Shown here: positions 10,301 through 18,235 of the stretch, piece by piece
Numbering within the stretch: the first letter of the stretch is position 1
How the letters are laid out: the number at the start of each line of letters is the position of its first letter
Source of the DNA: Roseomonas gilardii
GTDB lineage: Bacteria; Pseudomonadota; Alphaproteobacteria; Acetobacterales; Acetobacteraceae
Direction: 5' to 3'
DNA length: 64,000 nucleotides
Assembly (NCBI RefSeq): GCF_001941945.1
Contig: NZ_CP015584.1
Span: 186,001 to 250,000, forward strand
Translations under genes and position numbers: made by a program
The notes under the pieces: model-generated
The model's database searches: none
The model's input: only the letters and a program-made list of their open reading frames with translations
Told to the model about the DNA's origin: nothing

Positions 10301-10312
10301 TAACCTGTCAAA
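10290..10312 (-). promoter_or_regulatory. Promoter -35 region of the sugar operon
   Basis: On the minus strand a consensus -35 TTGACA occupies 10312-10307. The LacI palindrome follows at once and would lie between the -35 and -10 elements. The -10 is weak (CCAAAT or CAAATA 17-18 bases downstream), so the exact start point is uncertain. Confidence 0.5.
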
Positions 10313-10317
10313 GGGTT

Positions 10318-10332
10318 TTATGAAAGTCATAA
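10318..10332. promoter_or_regulatory. Inverted repeat TTATGA-N3-TCATAA
   Basis: Perfect 6-bp arms separated by AAG, 44 bases before the lacI-type start. A similar TTATG...CATAA repeat occurs upstream of the HxlR gene at 11997-12014, so it may be a second regulator's site. No direct evidence of function. Confidence 0.4.
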
Positions 10333-10375
10333 GAGCCCAGGTTGAACGGGACGACGAACAGCGGAGGCAGGATGC

Positions 10376-11392
10376 GTGAATGACAGGGATGGCGGCCCGC
10401 CTTCCGATAACCGGCCGGTTTCCCTGGCGACGGTCGCCGCCGCCGCCGGGGTCTCGATCTCGACGGTCTCGCGCATCGTCAATGGGGAAACCCGCCGCGC
10501 CTCGGCGGAAACCGTGCAGCGGGTGCGGGAGGCGGTGGAGGCCACCGGCTACCGTCCCAACTCCGTCGGCCGGACCCTGCGCAGCGGCGAGAGCCGGCTC
10601 GTGGCCATGCTGGTGGCGAATCTCGACAACCCCGCCATGGCGACCGTCGCGGCCTCCACCGAGGCGGCGCTGCGCGCGGCGGGCTACATCATGATCCTCT
10701 GCGACACGCATGACCGCGCGGAACTGCAGGACGAGTATCTGGCGGCCATGCGGGCGCAGGTCGTGCAGGGCTACATCCTCGTGGTGGCGCGGCCGAGCCC
10801 CGGGCTGGCCGAGGTGGTGGCACGCAGGACGCCCATGGTCTTCGTCGGCCGCCGAAATCCCTGTGGCGGGGGGGCCTTCGTGGGAATCGACAACTTCCAG
10901 GCCGGGTCGCTGGTGGCCGAGCATCTCTGGAATGCCGGCATCCGGGCGCCGGGGATCCTGTCGCCGCTGGAGGGCTCCCCCGCCACCCGCGAGCGCGCGG
11001 AAGGCTTCCGTGCCCGCTATGCCTCCTTCGGCCTCGACCCCGCGGCGATCCCCGAATGGCAGGCGCCCGGCCTGGCGCATGTGGAGGTCGGCTATCACGC
11101 CGCCCGGGCCATCGGGCTGCGTGCCGCCTGGCCGGAGGGGCTGCTCTGCGTCAGTGACCAGGTGGCCTATGGTGCCTTTCGCGCGGCCCGCGAGGCGCAG
11201 CTACGCGTGCCGCAGGACTGCCGGCTGGTGGGGATCGATGGGAGTTCCCTCAACCCCTGGCTGGCGCCCTGGCTGGAATCCGTTCGTGTTCCCTACGAAC
11301 GTTTCGGGACCGTCATCCTGGACCAGTTGCAACGGATCTGGTCCGGGGCGGAGCCGGCGGAGCGGCTCCTCCCGCATGGGCCGGTGACATGA
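10376..11392 (+). CDS. LacI/GalR family transcriptional regulator
   Basis: Repressor of 338 residues with an N-terminal helix-turn-helix (VSLATVAAAAGVSISTVSRI, about 15-34) and hinge followed by a periplasmic-binding-protein-like sensor domain. The GTG start at 10376 is preceded by GGAGG at 8-base spacing. It is divergent from the GH31/ABC sugar operon, and a perfect LacI-type palindrome sits between them, so it most likely represses that operon until an imported sugar binds the sensor domain. Confidence 0.93.
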   Translation: MNDRDGGPPSDNRPVSLATVAAAAGVSISTVSRIVNGETRRASAETVQRVREAVEATGYRPNSVGRTLRSGESRLVAMLVANLDNPAMATVAASTEAALRAAGYIMILCDTHDRAELQDEYLAAMRAQVVQGYILVVARPSPGLAEVVARRTPMVFVGRRNPCGGGAFVGIDNFQAGSLVAEHLWNAGIRAPGILSPLEGSPATRERAEGFRARYASFGLDPAAIPEWQAPGLAHVEVGYHAARAIGLRAAWPEGLLCVSDQVAYGAFRAAREAQLRVPQDCRLVGIDGSSLNPWLAPWLESVRVPYERFGTVILDQLQRIWSGAEPAERLLPHGPVT

Positions 11393-11440
11393 ACGGCAGC
11401 CGTCGCGGCGGGACATCCTCCTGAAGCGGCGGCGGCTCGC

Positions 11441-11950
11441 TTACGATCGCCCGGGACAGCGCCCCGGCACGTCCTGGGGCTCCGGGGTCGCGGCGGAGAA
11501 CTCCGGGAGCCGCGCCCCGGCGTCGAAGGCCAGCATGGCATGGTGCATGGTCCGGCCATTCCGGGCGGCCCAGTCCACGATCCGCGCCAGGGGCTCCAGC
11601 AGCGAGATGCCGAGCGGCGAGAGCCTGTAATCCACCCGTGGCGGGATGGTGGGATGGATCGTCCGTTCCACCAGCCCGGCCCGCTCCAGGTCCCGCAGGG
11701 TCTGGGTCAGCATGCGCTGGGAGATGTCCGGGATCTCGCGCCGCAACTCGTTGAAGCGGCGGACCTGTCCGCTCAGGGCGATGACGATGAGCACGGTCCA
11801 TTTGCTGCCGAGGAAATCGAGCGTCTCCCGGATCGGGCAGGTGACCGTCGAGGGGTGCGGCCGGCGTGGGGCGCGGCGGCAATCATCCAGGCTGCTCTGC
11901 AAGGCCAGGGCAGCGGGCGCCAACAGGTTCTCTGGAGGATACTTGGTCAC
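11441..11950 (-). CDS. HxlR family transcriptional regulator
   Basis: Small winged-helix regulator of 169 residues. The core (CPIRETLDFLGSKWTVLIVI ... RFNELRREIPDISQRMLTQT) is the classic HxlR/DUF24 signature: a conserved cysteine near residue 39, followed by the DNA-binding helices. HxlR proteins often sense electrophiles or oxidants through that cysteine. It starts with GTG at 11950. The N-terminus is longer than usual by about 30 residues. It is convergent with the lacI-type gene and divergent to the heme operon; its target is not evident, though an inverted repeat lies 47-64 bases upstream of its start. Confidence 0.9.
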   Translation of the reverse strand: MTKYPPENLLAPAALALQSSLDDCRRAPRRPHPSTVTCPIRETLDFLGSKWTVLIVIALSGQVRRFNELRREIPDISQRMLTQTLRDLERAGLVERTIHPTIPPRVDYRLSPLGISLLEPLARIVDWAARNGRTMHHAMLAFDAGARLPEFSAATPEPQDVPGRCPGRS

Positions 11951-11996
11951 ACTGAAATGCCTTCTTTCGTCACTCTCTGGAATATCTTAAACCTGG

Positions 11997-12014
11997 GTTA
12001 TGGATTTTCATAAC
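11997..12014. promoter_or_regulatory. Inverted repeat upstream of the HxlR gene
   Basis: GTTATG-N6-CATAAC, perfect 6-bp arms in an AT-rich stretch. It is placed as an autoregulatory site for the HxlR gene would be, but function is inferred. Confidence 0.4.
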
Positions 12015-12131
12015 ATTTCGGGAATCTCCGGAATTCCAATGTAATTCTCAAGAAATACTTTCATTTTACATCGAAACATTCTGGCTGTGGTAGAATTCCC
12101 GTCGCCGGCCCTGCGGAGCGCAGCATGTATA

Positions 12132-12146
12132 TGCGAATCATTATCA
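12132..12146. promoter_or_regulatory. Fur-like box before hmuS
   Basis: TGCGAATCATTATCA matches the 7-1-7 Fur consensus TGATAATNATTATCA at 12 of 14 defined positions and lies 35 bases before the hmuS start. Iron-dependent repression of the heme operon is the expected role. Confidence 0.7.
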
Positions 12147-12180
12147 GTATCAGGAATGCATCCCGTAAGGGCGGGATTTC

Positions 12181-13248
12181 ATGATGTCTGATGCATCGCC
12201 TTCCATCCTTCCGGACGCCACGCCCGCATCTCTCGTGGCCGCCTTCGCTGCTTTGCGGGAGGCCCGGCCAGGGTTGCGCGCCCGCGATGCAGCGTCGGAA
12301 CTGCAAACCACCGAGGCGGCCCTGCTGGCCTCGGGTGCGCTCGGCCCCGTCACGCCGTTGCGGCCGGACTGGAAGGCGCTGCTCGCCGCCCTCCCTTCGC
12401 TCGGCCGGGTGATGGCCCTGACCCGCAACGACCATGCGGTGCATGAGCGCAAGGGCGTCTATCACCCACCTCAGGGCGGTGACCGGGCACTGTTGGTGCT
12501 CGGGCCGGATATCGACCTGAGGCTCTTCCCGGGCGGCTGGGCCCATGCCTATGCGCTGGGAGGCGAGCGGCCTTCCATACAGATCTTCGCGCGGGACGGC
12601 TCGGCCGTGCACAAGGTCCACGCGACCGGCGAGACCGACCTGGCAGCCTGGGACTCCGCTGTCGCACGGCTCGCCGGCCCCGGCGAGCCGCCGCCGATGG
12701 CCCCGGCGCGGCCCGGCGCCGAGGCCGAACGGCCGGTTGATGCGGCGGCCCTGCGCGCGGATTGGCTGGCCCTGCGCGACACGCACGCGTTCTTCGGGCT
12801 GCTGCGCCGGCACGGGGCCAGCCGGCGGCAGGCCTTCCGCTTGGCGGGCGAGGATCTGGCGCTCCGCCTGCCCCCCTCCGCCGGGGCGGAGACCCTGAGG
12901 AGGGCGGCGTCCAGCGGGATGTCCATCATGGTCTTCGTGGGCAATGCCCATGCCATCCAGATCCATACCGGCCCGGTCCGGCGTGTGGCCGACAGCCATG
13001 GCTGGTTCAACATCCTCGACCCGGACTTCAATCTGCATCTGCGCGAAAGCGGCGTGGCCGAGGCCTGGCGGGTGGTGAAGCCCACCGACGATGGGCCGGT
13101 CACTTCGGTCGAGCTGCTGGATGCCGAGGGCGGGACCGTGGCCATGCTGTTCGGCGCCCGCAAGCCGGGCCAGCCGGAGCAGGCGGAATGGCGCGCCCTG
13201 GTCGGGGCCGTGGCGGGGGCCGTGGTGGGGGAGATGGCCGTCCCATGA
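12181..13248 (+). CDS. hmuS: Hemin-degrading factor / heme chaperone
   Basis: ChuS/HemS/HmuS-family cytoplasmic heme-binding protein of 355 residues, normal length, built of two homologous halves (DWKALLAALPSLGRVMALTRN in the first; LRRAASSGMSIMVFVGNAHA and GWFNILDPDFNLHLRES in the second). These proteins receive heme from the HmuTUV transporter and degrade or deliver it. Two ATG codons are adjacent at 12181 and 12184. It is the first gene of the locus, and its stop overlaps the hmuT start (ATGA). A Fur-like box precedes it. Confidence 0.92.
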   Translation: MMSDASPSILPDATPASLVAAFAALREARPGLRARDAASELQTTEAALLASGALGPVTPLRPDWKALLAALPSLGRVMALTRNDHAVHERKGVYHPPQGGDRALLVLGPDIDLRLFPGGWAHAYALGGERPSIQIFARDGSAVHKVHATGETDLAAWDSAVARLAGPGEPPPMAPARPGAEAERPVDAAALRADWLALRDTHAFFGLLRRHGASRRQAFRLAGEDLALRLPPSAGAETLRRAASSGMSIMVFVGNAHAIQIHTGPVRRVADSHGWFNILDPDFNLHLRESGVAEAWRVVKPTDDGPVTSVELLDAEGGTVAMLFGARKPGQPEQAEWRALVGAVAGAVVGEMAVP

Positions 13249-14138
13249 TCGCCCGCCGCCAACTGCTGGCCGCCAGCATGGCCCTGGCGGCCTCGGCCCC
13301 CCGGACGGGCCGCGCCGCGCCGTTCCGGCGCGTCGTTTCCGTCGGCGGCGCCATGACGGAGACCGTCTATGCCCTGGGAGCCGGCGACGCCCTGGTCGCC
13401 GTGGACAGCACCAGCCTCTACCCGCCGGCGGCCACGAGCCTGCCGCAGATCGGCTATATGCGCGCGGTGCCGCCGGAGGGGATCGTGTCCCTGATGCCGG
13501 ACCTGGTCCTGCTTTCCTCCGATGCCGGGCCGCCCCAGGCCGTGGACGTGCTGCGCGCGGCTGGCCTGAGGCTCGCCGTGATCCCCGATGGCGCCGCCGG
13601 GGTGGAGGCGGTGTCGCGCAAGATCGCCGCCATCGGCGAGGCGCTGGAACTGGGCGCGGCCGCCGCGGCCCTGAGCGACGCGGTGGCGGCGGACTGGCGC
13701 CTCCTGGACGCGCCGGTGGCGGCGCTGCCCAGCCGCCCCGGCGTGCTGTTCGTGCTGTCGCTCGACCGCGGGGTTCCCCTGGTTTCGGGCCGGGGGAGCC
13801 ATGCCGACGCGCTGATCGCCGCGGCCGGCGGGCGGAACCTGCTGCGGGACTTCGCGGGCTACCGCCCGCTCTCGCCGGAAGCGGCCGCCGGATTGCAGCC
13901 GGATGCCGTGGTGATGATGGAACACAGCCTGCGGAGCGCCGGAGGCCCCGAGGCGGTCGCGGTCCTGCCGGGCCTCGCCCTGACGCCGGCCGGGGCCGCG
14001 CGGCGCATCCTGTCCATCGGCAGCACCGACCTCGCCTTCGGCCCGCGCGCGGCGCAGGCGCGGCGCAAGCTGGCGGTGCAGCTCCATCCGGAGCGCGACT
14101 GGCCGGAACTGCCGGCACGGGCCTGGGCGCGGGAGTGA
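13245..14138 (+). CDS. hmuT: Heme ABC transporter substrate-binding protein
   Basis: Periplasmic heme-binding protein of 297 residues, class III (vitamin B12/siderophore) fold, recognisable from RRVVSVGGAMTETVYALGAG and VAVDSTSLYPPAATSLPQIG. The start at 13245 overlaps the hmuS stop. The N-terminus (MIARRQLLAASMALAASAP) has an RR pair and looks like a Tat-type signal. It delivers heme from the outer-membrane receptor to HmuUV. Its stop overlaps the hmuU start by one base. Confidence 0.92.
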   Translation: MIARRQLLAASMALAASAPRTGRAAPFRRVVSVGGAMTETVYALGAGDALVAVDSTSLYPPAATSLPQIGYMRAVPPEGIVSLMPDLVLLSSDAGPPQAVDVLRAAGLRLAVIPDGAAGVEAVSRKIAAIGEALELGAAAAALSDAVAADWRLLDAPVAALPSRPGVLFVLSLDRGVPLVSGRGSHADALIAAAGGRNLLRDFAGYRPLSPEAAAGLQPDAVVMMEHSLRSAGGPEAVAVLPGLALTPAGAARRILSIGSTDLAFGPRAAQARRKLAVQLHPERDWPELPARAWARE

Positions 14139-15163
14139 TGCCGCCCCGGGGCCTGCTTCTTCCGGCCGTGGCGCTGCTGTTCCTGCTGGCGCTGCTGGCG
14201 GGGCTGCTGCTGGGTCCGGCGCGGATCGCGCCCGCCAGCCTCTGGGCCACGCTGGCCGATGCGCTGCATCTGGCGCCGCTGCCGGAGGCCTATCGGCGCG
14301 ACGCGGCCATCCTGGCGGCCATCCGCCTGCCCCGCGCGCTGATGGCCGCCATGATCGGCGCCGGGCTGGGCATCGCCGGGGCGGTGATGCAGGGGTTGTT
14401 CCGCAACCCGCTCGCCGATCCGGGGCTGATCGGCGTTTCCGCCGGCGCCGCCCTGGCCGCCGTGGCCTGCATCGTCTTCGGCGGCTCGCTGGCCGCGGGG
14501 ACTCTGGGGCTGTGGCTCCTGCCGGTCGTCGCCTTCCTGGGCGGGCTGGCCGCGACCTCCTGCATCCTGATGCTGGGGCACAGATCGGGCGCGATGGGGA
14601 TCGCCACGCTGCTGCTGGCCGGCATCGCGGTGAACGCGCTGTGCAGCGCCGGCACGGGCCTGCTGGTCTTCATGGCGGATGAGCGGCAGGTCCGGGACAT
14701 CACCTTCTGGACGCTGGGCAGCCTCGCGGGCGCCCGCATGGAGCAGGTGCCGGTGGCCATCGTGCTGATCCTGCTGCCGGGCCTGGCGCTGCTGCCCATG
14801 GCGCGGCCGCTGAACGCGCTTCTGCTCGGCGAGGCGGAGGCCTTCCATCTGGGCCTGCGCGTGGAGGCGGTGAAGCGGCTGTCCATCGCCCTGGCGGCCA
14901 TCACGGTCTCGGCGGGGGTCGCGTTGACGGGGCTCGTTGCCTTCGTCGGCCTCGTCGTGCCGCATCTGGTGCGGCTGGCGGGCGGCAGCGACCATCGCCT
15001 GCTTCTGCCGGGCTCCGCCCTGCTGGGCGCGGCGCTGCTGCTTCTGGCCGATCTCGCGGCGCGCAGCCTCGCCGCGCCATCGGAACTGCCGCTGGGCGTG
15101 GTCACCGCTCTGCTCGGCGCGCCTTTCTTCCTGTGGCTGCTGCGACGGAGCCGGATCGCATGA
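14138..15163 (+). CDS. hmuU: Heme ABC transporter permease
   Basis: FecCD/BtuC-type inner-membrane permease of 341 residues with about ten helices. Diagnostic segments are RLPRALMAAMIGAGLGIAGA, NPLADPGLIGVSAGA and GLVAFVGLVVPHLVRLAGG. The start at 14138 overlaps the hmuT stop (TGATG), and its own stop overlaps the hmuV start (ATGA), so all four genes are translationally coupled. Function is heme passage across the inner membrane with HmuT and HmuV. Confidence 0.94.
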   Translation: MPPRGLLLPAVALLFLLALLAGLLLGPARIAPASLWATLADALHLAPLPEAYRRDAAILAAIRLPRALMAAMIGAGLGIAGAVMQGLFRNPLADPGLIGVSAGAALAAVACIVFGGSLAAGTLGLWLLPVVAFLGGLAATSCILMLGHRSGAMGIATLLLAGIAVNALCSAGTGLLVFMADERQVRDITFWTLGSLAGARMEQVPVAIVLILLPGLALLPMARPLNALLLGEAEAFHLGLRVEAVKRLSIALAAITVSAGVALTGLVAFVGLVVPHLVRLAGGSDHRLLLPGSALLGAALLLLADLAARSLAAPSELPLGVVTALLGAPFFLWLLRRSRIA

Positions 15164-15966
15164 TCGTCTTCCGTGGATGCGGGCTGCGGGCCGGCAAGGC
15201 CGTTCTGCTGCGGGATATCGACCTCACCGTGCCGCCGGGTTCCGTCACCGCCATCGTGGGGCCGAACGGCGCGGGCAAGTCGAGCCTGCTCCGGCTCGCC
15301 TCGGGCGAGCTTCGGCCGAGCCAGGGCGAGGTGCTCTTCGCCGGCCGGTCGCTCGCGGCCTGGCCGCCGCGCGACCTCGCGCGCCGGCGCGCGGTGGTGA
15401 GCCAGCGCCACAGCCTCGCCATGCCGATGCGGGCCGGGGAGATCGTCGCACTGGGCCGGCAGCCCTGGAATGGCACGCAGGCCATGCGCGGCGATGCGGA
15501 AGCGGTCGCCGAAGCCATGGCGCTGGCCGGCGTGCGGGAACTCGCCGGGCGCGACCACGCCAGCCTGTCGGGCGGCGAGCAGCAGCGCGTGCAGATCGCG
15601 CGCGCTCTGGCGCAGCTTGCCTCCATGCGCGGCGAGCGGATGCTGCTGCTGGACGAGCCGACCGCCAGCCTGGACATGGGCCATGCGGCGGCGCTGCTGC
15701 GCCTGCTCCGACGCCTCGCCGCGCGGGAGGGGACCGGCATCCTGCTGGTGCTGCACGACCTCAACGAGGCCCGGTTCGTGGCGGACCATGTCGCGATGCT
15801 CCAGGCGGGCCGGCTGGTCGCGGCGGGCGCGGCTACGGAAGTGCTGCGGCCCGATCTGCTGCGGCGTGTCTACGGCCTGCCCTTCCACGAAGCCGGGCCG
15901 ATGCTGATGCCGGATTACGGCGACATGGATCGCGAGGAAATGCCGGGCATCCACCTGTCGGGGTGA
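15160..15966 (+). CDS. hmuV: Heme ABC transporter ATP-binding protein
   Basis: ATPase of 268 residues from the start at 15160 that overlaps the hmuU stop; an in-frame start 27 bases earlier is possible but less likely. Walker A GPNGAGKS (34-41), signature LSGGEQQR (136-143) and Walker B/D-loop MLLLDEPTASLD (161-172) are intact. The H-loop is in LLVLHDLNEA. It powers HmuU. Confidence 0.94.
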   Translation: MIVFRGCGLRAGKAVLLRDIDLTVPPGSVTAIVGPNGAGKSSLLRLASGELRPSQGEVLFAGRSLAAWPPRDLARRRAVVSQRHSLAMPMRAGEIVALGRQPWNGTQAMRGDAEAVAEAMALAGVRELAGRDHASLSGGEQQRVQIARALAQLASMRGERMLLLDEPTASLDMGHAAALLRLLRRLAAREGTGILLVLHDLNEARFVADHVAMLQAGRLVAAGAATEVLRPDLLRRVYGLPFHEAGPMLMPDYGDMDREEMPGIHLSG

Positions 15967-16051
15967 CGGCTCTCCCAGACCTCTTCAGCTCCGGACGCAG
16001 TCTGGCCGGTCCCTGACGGATCGGAGGGGCCGGGTCTGGCGGAACTCCTAT

Positions 16052-16079
16052 TTGATAATGAGATTCATTCTCATATAAC
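16052..16079 (+). promoter_or_regulatory. Promoter of the heme receptor gene with embedded Fur box
   Basis: A good -35 TTGATA (16052-16057), 16-bp spacer and -10 TATAAC (16074-16079) precede the receptor start at 16137. GATAATGAGATTCATTCTC (16054-16072) resembles the 19-bp Fur box, and ATGAGA-N5-TCTCAT (16058-16074) is a perfect inverted repeat exactly filling the spacer. Bound Fur would block RNA polymerase, so the receptor should be iron-repressed from its own promoter. Confidence 0.8.
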
Positions 16080-16136
16080 TCCCGAGAATCACGCTGCCGT
16101 GAGTCGGATCACGGCTTTCCCGCAAAGGACTGTCAC

Positions 16137-18134
16137 ATGCCCCGCTTCCTGCATCACCTCATGGCCAGTACCGCCATGGCAGGCCTGCTTTCCGTCTCCT
16201 GCACCGCCCTCGCCCAGGATTCCTCGGCGGTTCGCCTGCCCCAGGTGGATGTCTGGGCCCAGAACAACCAAGCCCAGGAGAACACCACCACCATCGACGG
16301 CGAGCGCCTGCGGCAGGAAGGTGCGAACCGGCTGGACGACGTGCTGCGGACCGTGCCGGGGGTCTTCACGCGCGAGAACGTGCAGCAGCCGGGCGTGGCG
16401 GTGAACATCCGCGGCTTCGAAGGCTCCGGCCGCGTGAACACCATGATCGACGGCGTGCGGCAGAACTTCCGCTTCACCAGCCACGACGCGGCCGGCTTCA
16501 CCTATGTCGATCCGAACCTCCTGGCCGGGATCGATGTCTCCCGCGGGGCGGTCACGGGGGTCGGCGGCGGCGCCCTGGCCGGCAGCGTGAATCTCCGGAC
16601 CCTCGACGTGGACGACGTGCTGATGCCGGGGCGCAAGGTGGGGGCGCTGTCCCGCCTGGGCTGGGGCAGCAACGGGGTGGATTTCCAGGAGATGGTGGCC
16701 GGTGCGGCGCGCATCGACGGCGTCGGCCTCGTGGGTGCCATCAGCCACCGCAGCTCCCGCAACTACCAGGATGGCAGCGGCAACTCCGTGCCCGGGACGG
16801 GGCAGGACCTGCTTTCCGGCCTGTTGAAGACGCGCATCGACATGGGGGGCGGCCATAGCCTGGGCCTGGGCGCGGTCTTCTACGACAACGACTTCTACGC
16901 CAATTCCTATGACCAGACGGTGAACAACAAGACCTTCACCGCGAACTACCGCTACAATCCCGGCAACCAGTGGGTCGATCTGCGGGTCAACGGCTACTAC
17001 AACGACCTGACCATGAAATACACCGGCGGCACCGGCGCCTATGTCGGCCGCCTCATCGAGGACGAGGGTGCTGGCTTCGATGTCTCGAACACCTCGCGCT
17101 TCTCGCTCGGCCCCGTCTCCGCGCGCAGCGTCAGCGGCGTGGAGTATTTCCACGACTCCGTCAGCGGCCGCGATGGCGGCGTGAACCCGGGCAGCGGCAA
17201 TGCCTCGATGCTGGGCGTGTTCAACAACACGACCTTCGGCTATGGCATCTTCGAGCTGACACCGGGGCTGCGCTACAACCACTACGCGCTGGACGGGTCG
17301 GGCTATCTGAGCAGCCGCTACGGCGCCTACGACGTCGATATCTCGAAGGATTCGCTGGACCCGCGGATCACGCTCGCGGCCAATGTCACGAGCTGGCTGC
17401 AGCCCTATGTCACCTGGTCCCGCAGCATGCGGGCGCCGACGCTGCAGGAGACCATGCTGGGCGGCAACCATCCGGGCTCGGTCTCGAACTCCTATGTCCC
17501 CAATCCGGACCTGAAGCCGGAAACGCAGCAGGGCTGGGAGTTCGGCGCGAACATCCGCGCGCAGAGCATCATCCGCGGGAATGACAGCTTCACCGCCAAG
17601 GCCAGCTACTTCATGATGGATGTGGAGGACTATATCGCCGCGCGCTATGTCAGCGCCTCGCGCGCCTTCCAGTTCCAGAACGTCGATGGCACGACCAAGG
17701 TGAAGGGCGTGGAGCTGGAGGCGAACTACGATGCCCGTCTGGTCTTCGCCAGCCTGAGCTACACGCATTCGGACTCCGACCTGCCGAGCCAGATGCCCGG
17801 GCTGGGGGCCAGCCAGTACATGCCGGACGACGTCGTCTCCGTCAGCGCGGGCGCCCGCTTCCTGGACGAGAAGCTGGTGGTCGGGGCACGCTACGACTAC
17901 GTCTCCGGCGGGCTGGTGTCCGGCTACAACGCGAGCTTCACCGGCCCGGCCGTCGCGCAGAGCGGCGAGCCGTACCATCTGGTCGGGCTCTTCGCCACCG
18001 CGAAGATCACCGAGAATGTCGAGATCAACGGCCGCATCTCCAACCTGCTGGACGAGAAGTACACGCCTTTCCTGAGCACGAGCGGGAACGGCCAGGGGCG
18101 GACCTTCTATGTCGGGACGCAGCTCCGCTTCTGA
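16137..18134 (+). CDS. hmuR: TonB-dependent heme/hemoglobin receptor
   Basis: Outer-membrane receptor of 665 residues: signal peptide (MPRFLHHLMASTAMAGLLSV, cleaved after ALA), TonB-box-like segment (VRLPQVDVWAQ), plug domain (RLDDVLRTVPGVFTRENVQQ ... VAVNIRGFEGSGRVNTMIDG) and a 22-strand barrel ending in the terminal aromatic RTFYVGTQLRF. The heme-receptor FRAP/NPNL region is present as RAPTLQE...GGNHPGS...NPDLKPE with a histidine between, matching known heme receptors. RBS AAAGGA lies about seven bases before the ATG. It follows hmuSTUV but has its own Fur-controlled promoter. TonB/ExbBD are not encoded in the window. Confidence 0.92.
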   Translation: MPRFLHHLMASTAMAGLLSVSCTALAQDSSAVRLPQVDVWAQNNQAQENTTTIDGERLRQEGANRLDDVLRTVPGVFTRENVQQPGVAVNIRGFEGSGRVNTMIDGVRQNFRFTSHDAAGFTYVDPNLLAGIDVSRGAVTGVGGGALAGSVNLRTLDVDDVLMPGRKVGALSRLGWGSNGVDFQEMVAGAARIDGVGLVGAISHRSSRNYQDGSGNSVPGTGQDLLSGLLKTRIDMGGGHSLGLGAVFYDNDFYANSYDQTVNNKTFTANYRYNPGNQWVDLRVNGYYNDLTMKYTGGTGAYVGRLIEDEGAGFDVSNTSRFSLGPVSARSVSGVEYFHDSVSGRDGGVNPGSGNASMLGVFNNTTFGYGIFELTPGLRYNHYALDGSGYLSSRYGAYDVDISKDSLDPRITLAANVTSWLQPYVTWSRSMRAPTLQETMLGGNHPGSVSNSYVPNPDLKPETQQGWEFGANIRAQSIIRGNDSFTAKASYFMMDVEDYIAARYVSASRAFQFQNVDGTTKVKGVELEANYDARLVFASLSYTHSDSDLPSQMPGLGASQYMPDDVVSVSAGARFLDEKLVVGARYDYVSGGLVSGYNASFTGPAVAQSGEPYHLVGLFATAKITENVEINGRISNLLDEKYTPFLSTSGNGQGRTFYVGTQLRF

Positions 18135-18160
18135 GCGGGACGGTCCCTCATGCCCCGCTT

Positions 18161-18178
18161 CCCGCGAAAGGTCGCGGG
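18161..18178 (+). terminator. Hairpin after the heme receptor gene
   Basis: CCCGCGA-AAGG-TCGCGGG, perfect 7-bp stem with a 4-base loop, 27 bases after the receptor stop and before the convergent monooxygenase gene. No T tract follows. Confidence 0.5.
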
Positions 18179-18235
18179 GCCTTCACGGCGGAAGGAGACG
18201 GTTCCCGTGAACCGCCCCCCCTTCCCTGTCACGGC

